DNA of 64,000 bases, taken from the NCBI GenBank assembly GCA_003260075.1, contig QLIY01000890.1, forward strand, positions 1 to 64,000. Direction: 5' to 3'. The notes beneath the pieces were generated by a model that did not search any database, was not told the origin of the DNA, and saw only the letters and a program-made list of their open reading frames with translations. Of the stretch, positions 60,522 through 64,000 are shown in pieces (position 1 is the stretch's first letter; each line of letters opens with the position of its first letter). A program made the position numbers and the translations under genes. The DNA comes from Phallusia mammillata (taxonomy: Eukaryota > Chordata > Ascidiacea > Phlebobranchia > Ascidiidae).

Positions 60522-61451
60522 ATCACAGTTTATTGAAACAATCAAACGGCGGAGTGACAAGTTCATATTGCTTATGCGGTCGTGAACGTGGTTGATTTAT
60601 ATGGAACATAGCTTGCACTACAGATTTCACGATTATTAATTAGTTTTCACATATGTGACCAACGTAAAGCGGTTGTGATTACCCCCCCCCCTGTTTGCGT
60701 TGCAGTTATCGATTTTTGGTTTGCATTTGTTTGTAATATTGGTATTCCCAGAAACCTTGGTATTTGGTATTCCCAGAAACGTTTAAACACAATCAGCAAA
60801 TCTGTGGTGTACAACATTCTTGGTAAACAATGTATCAACTAACAGCTTTACTTTACTAGAACTTTAATCTAACAAAAGAGCAGATAGTTTGCCTGTTATG
60901 ATGATAACAAACAATATCAAAAAAATACACTGTCGGATACATTATATTGACTCGTAGGACAATTAAGTGATGAAGCATTTGAAATGGATGAACCAAATTC
61001 TTTCATGGGCTGCTGAACTTAAATAAAACAAATTTATTTTCAGAGGCAAATATCGCTTCAGAAATGAAATATATTTTTTGATTGAAAGTCTGACTGCTGC
61101 ACGATCGAAAGATAAATTGAACAAGGTTTCAACAAGGAAAAGTTTTATTTAAGGTAAGATAATGAAGAAAAAAAAGAGCCCCCCCCCCATCACAGTTTAT
61201 TGAAACAATCAAACGGCGGAGTGACAAGTTCATATTCCTTATGCGGTCGTGAACGTGGTTGATTTATCTGGAACATAGCTTGCACTACAGATTTCACGAT
61301 TATTAATTAGTTTCCAGATATGTGACCAACGTAAAGCGGTTGTGATGATAATCGTTAGGTATTGCAGCCTCTTTTGAGTTGTTTTGGATAGCTTCGACTC
61401 GCCTTGTTTGCGTTGCAGTTATCGATTTTTGGTTTGCATTTGTTTGTAATA
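60522..61451. repeat. Duplicate flanks and a short fragment between two C runs
   Basis: 60522-60680 recurs at 61189-61346, and 60692-60740 recurs at about 61405-61451. C runs are at 60682-60691 and 61179-61188. Between them, 60965-61164 is a copy of the region 36010-36191 with the leader of a small gene ending in GTAAGA, but no small-gene coding frame follows before the C run. Confidence 0.65.
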
Positions 61452-62455
61452 TAAAAAGTATAAAAGTGTATTAAAGTATAAAAAGATAACAAGTACAAAG
61501 ACTTTACGTTAGTTTGTTTTCACATAAATATAAGTTAATGTGTTATTTTGACAATAAAAATATTCAAATTACCAGTTACCTTGGTATTTGACTTGTTGTC
61601 AGACTAAAACACACAAAAAAAACAAACAAGGTGAGACGATGTATTTGCCACAGAAACAAAGATCGAAAATGCGGACAGTTATGCATAACTAATTTGCAAA
61701 CAGAACGCTTGCTAAGAAGGTATTGTTTTTGTAATTTATGATGTTCATTCCTATTTATGTTTAACTTTATCATCTCAGCCGACGTTTTTGTCCAAAACTA
61801 GTAATTTAAAAATTGGGGTCCAATGGTTTGTATTTGTAATTTTTTGGTAGAGAGAGCAAAAAAGTCATTACATTTAGTAAAAGGCCAAACAGTAATTTGT
61901 TTCTGTTATAGATCATTAGTTTGTTTTTAAATTAGACATTTAAACTCGAAATTAAGCATTAAACCTTGGAAGCTTCAAATTGACCAGAATACATCGAAGT
62001 TTTCTTCACCTGGCAATCAGCATCTTTAATTGACCCAGAATGGTATTTTTACTATTTGCAACTTTCCAGTTATTGTTAAATGCAAAATTTTGGAGGGCAT
62101 ATTAAGGATGGCACTAAAGACAATGGCTTATAAATTCTGTGCGGTCCGTCTGTGGTTTAATCAGCCTAATTATAAATCACCCTTAAGTATGAAAAGTTGC
62201 TCTAAAATTTGTTGTCAAGTTTACAACATCTAGGTTTTTCCAGACTTTTTTTTAAGAATACACAAATTTGGATTTTTGAAATAATATATTTTTAACATTA
62301 AAGTCGTATGAATTAAACGTATAATCCTCCTGAATGTTGACTGTTTCTTCGACTATGATAATCGTTTTAATATTCTTTATCTATCAACAATAAATCACTT
62401 TCCATCGATAAAATACACACAACTTGCATAAGTGATATATCTTTTTTATACAAAG

Positions 62456-62896
62456 CACCCCTATCGTTCGTTGGAGGACAAAAATCACGACAAAGAAGAT
62501 TTGCTTCACTGGTGTTACTTTTTTGGTGGATTGACATTTGTGTTGGAGGTTGTTACTTGTTGTTTGTTGTATTTCTGTACTTTTTCCAGTTTAGGTTTGG
62601 CTGCATATTTTGCTCTCATTTTAATATTAACCTTTACTGTCAACGTTATTGACAAGCGCATTGCTAAAAAAAAATGTTGTGACTGCTGTTATTTGAGAGT
62701 TCCCAAAAAAGTGTTGCATATCTTTACACTGATTGGTGGAGCGCCTGCAACGGCATTTGTAATGAGTGACTGTTCCATAAGACATAAACGCAGCAAATAT
62801 ACTTACAAAAAACGTTTTATTTGCGTGGCTGCATTGATCGTTAACATTTTGCTTGCTATTTGTATTTACTTGGCGCACACTGTTGCTGTGAAATAA
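62456..62896 (+). CDS. DUF1294-like multi-helix membrane protein, 5' end missing
   Basis: An open exon of 146 codons after an acceptor-like TTTTTTATACAAAG; no ATG precedes it in frame, so at least one upstream exon is missing from the model. It has four hydrophobic helices: CYFFGGLTFVLEVVTCCLLY, LGLAAYFALILILTFTVN, LHIFTLIGGAPATAFVM, and FICVAALIVNILLAICIYLA. Between helices 2 and 3 lie VIDKRIAKK and LRVPKK, and after helix 3 RHKRSK. These DK..A, R(V/I)P.., GG.P and HK..K positions are the signature of DUF1294, a small integral membrane family with no established function. The small genes at 36389-48664 share the third-helix motif and look like shortened relatives. AATAAA at 62943. Confidence 0.75.
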   Translation, partial: HPYRSLEDKNHDKEDLLHWCYFFGGLTFVLEVVTCCLLYFCTFSSLGLAAYFALILILTFTVNVIDKRIAKKKCCDCCYLRVPKKVLHIFTLIGGAPATAFVMSDCSIRHKRSKYTYKKRFICVAALIVNILLAICIYLAHTVAVK

Positions 62897-62948
62897 GTTT
62901 CTGATGTTGTATTGAAAACTATTGTGTGTGTTATTACTTGTAAATAAA

Positions 62949-64000
62949 AAATACTTTGTAGTGAGCTGGTAATTTGAATTACTAAACAAATACAGTGACA
63001 CAACAAGAAAACTACGTCGGGAGTAAAAGAAAAAACGCGTTTAAGAAAAGATCAACTTGGTAAGAAAGGCTTCTGCAACCTGCAACCTGATGATTTTCTG
63101 ATAACAGCTGCAATCAGCTTACAAATATTGGCCATTTGATAAAACAAGTTAACTCAATGTTTTTTTTCAGTTACTTTAAAATCACTCTTATCACACAACA
63201 TGTAGGCTATGTCAGACCATAGAATTCTATGGTTAGACCTCCTGGGCAAATTAGGTCAGGCGAAATCCCGTTCACGAAACTATAGTTTCCCTCTGTCTCG
63301 TGATAAAAAAGATGGCGATTCTGTTCACAAAACGCAGCGCTACGTGGCTTGTTTTATCCAAATAAAGTGAACCAACGTTAACAATGCGCTATTGCTTCAT
63401 AAAAGACATGTCACCAAGCGGGAAATACATGAACAAGCTTAAAACTTGTAGCAATCTCTTACTGTGGTTGTAAACAAAATAAAAATTGAATGATTATAAT
63501 TATGACTATGATCAAACACTGATTACGTATAAGATATTATCAAAATGATCCAAGGTGATTTTGTTGACCTGTTAACGCGGATACCTTTTGTTGACCTGTT
63601 AACGCGGATACCAATTTTAAACCAAAAACATTTTTGTTTAGTTGCAACTAAGAAAAGAAAAAAAGGTTCAGGTTCAAGTTAAAAAATGGGTTGAAATTGA
63701 GCCTGACTCTACACTGGGAACATTTCTGTTGTAGTCTCACCTTGGCAAATGTAATCTTCGGACAGGATTTTGATTTTTGTAAGATACAAGTTCGGACCAA
63801 ATTTTAGCTTGTACTTTCGAATTCGGGCTCGCTCACGCCTTGTGCTTTGCATTTGTATGTGCCAAAACGACGAAACGCGATGGTAAAATCGTAGCAAGGC
63901 GTGAGATATGGAGCCAGAGAGAGAGTATGAACAAATTACATATATGTAGACAGGCATGACGATATCGACGCTTATTTAGGAACAAAACTGAGTGACAAAG
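62949..64000. other. Gene-free right end
   Basis: No coding exon recognised. A 27-base unit (TTTTGTTGACCTG, then TTAACGCGGATACC) is repeated in tandem at 63559-63585 and 63586-63612. Confidence 0.45.

Overview
The window looks like nuclear DNA from an invertebrate chordate, most likely an ascidian of the Ciona type. The reasons are AT-rich sequence, short GT-AG introns, a complete serum response factor gene, a large load of short hAT-type elements, and very high apparent allelic divergence. The species call is inference. Nothing bacterial or viral was recognised.

Layout. 1-5720: gene-free flank with two hAT elements, CRE octamers and a CArG box. 5721-11794 (+): a ten-exon SRF (MADS-box) gene whose MADS/SAM region is unmistakable. 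15266-25973 (-): a nine-exon cysteine-rich type I membrane protein of 308 residues, not recognised as a named gene. 29914-34341 (+): a type I receptor with C-type-lectin-like and fibronectin III regions and a tyrosine-rich tail; its 5' end was not found. 36389-48664 (+): five short paralogous genes of about 80-83 codons, each with two membrane segments and a GG/GA-S-P-G motif. They look like cut-down relatives of DUF1294 proteins. A longer DUF1294-like gene lies at 62456-62896 and a relic exon at 40963-41163. 51006-54633 (-): a receptor with LDL-receptor class A repeats followed by a rhodopsin-type seven-helix domain. A broken partial copy of it lies at 57220-57660.

Two overlays matter for any reader. 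First, at least eleven short non-coding elements have terminal inverted repeats and exact or near-exact 8-bp target duplications, so hAT insertion has been frequent here. Second, about two dozen runs of C are scattered through the window, and most are flanked on both sides by the same sequence in slightly different versions. I read these as places where overlapping or allelic contig ends were joined with filler C rather than as biology. They interrupt the lectin receptor, the GPCR and one small gene, so those models need repair.

The 35-62 kb part is built from repeated segments that carry the small genes, their non-coding leader exons and 3' tails. The small DUF1294-like family is the best candidate for something undescribed.
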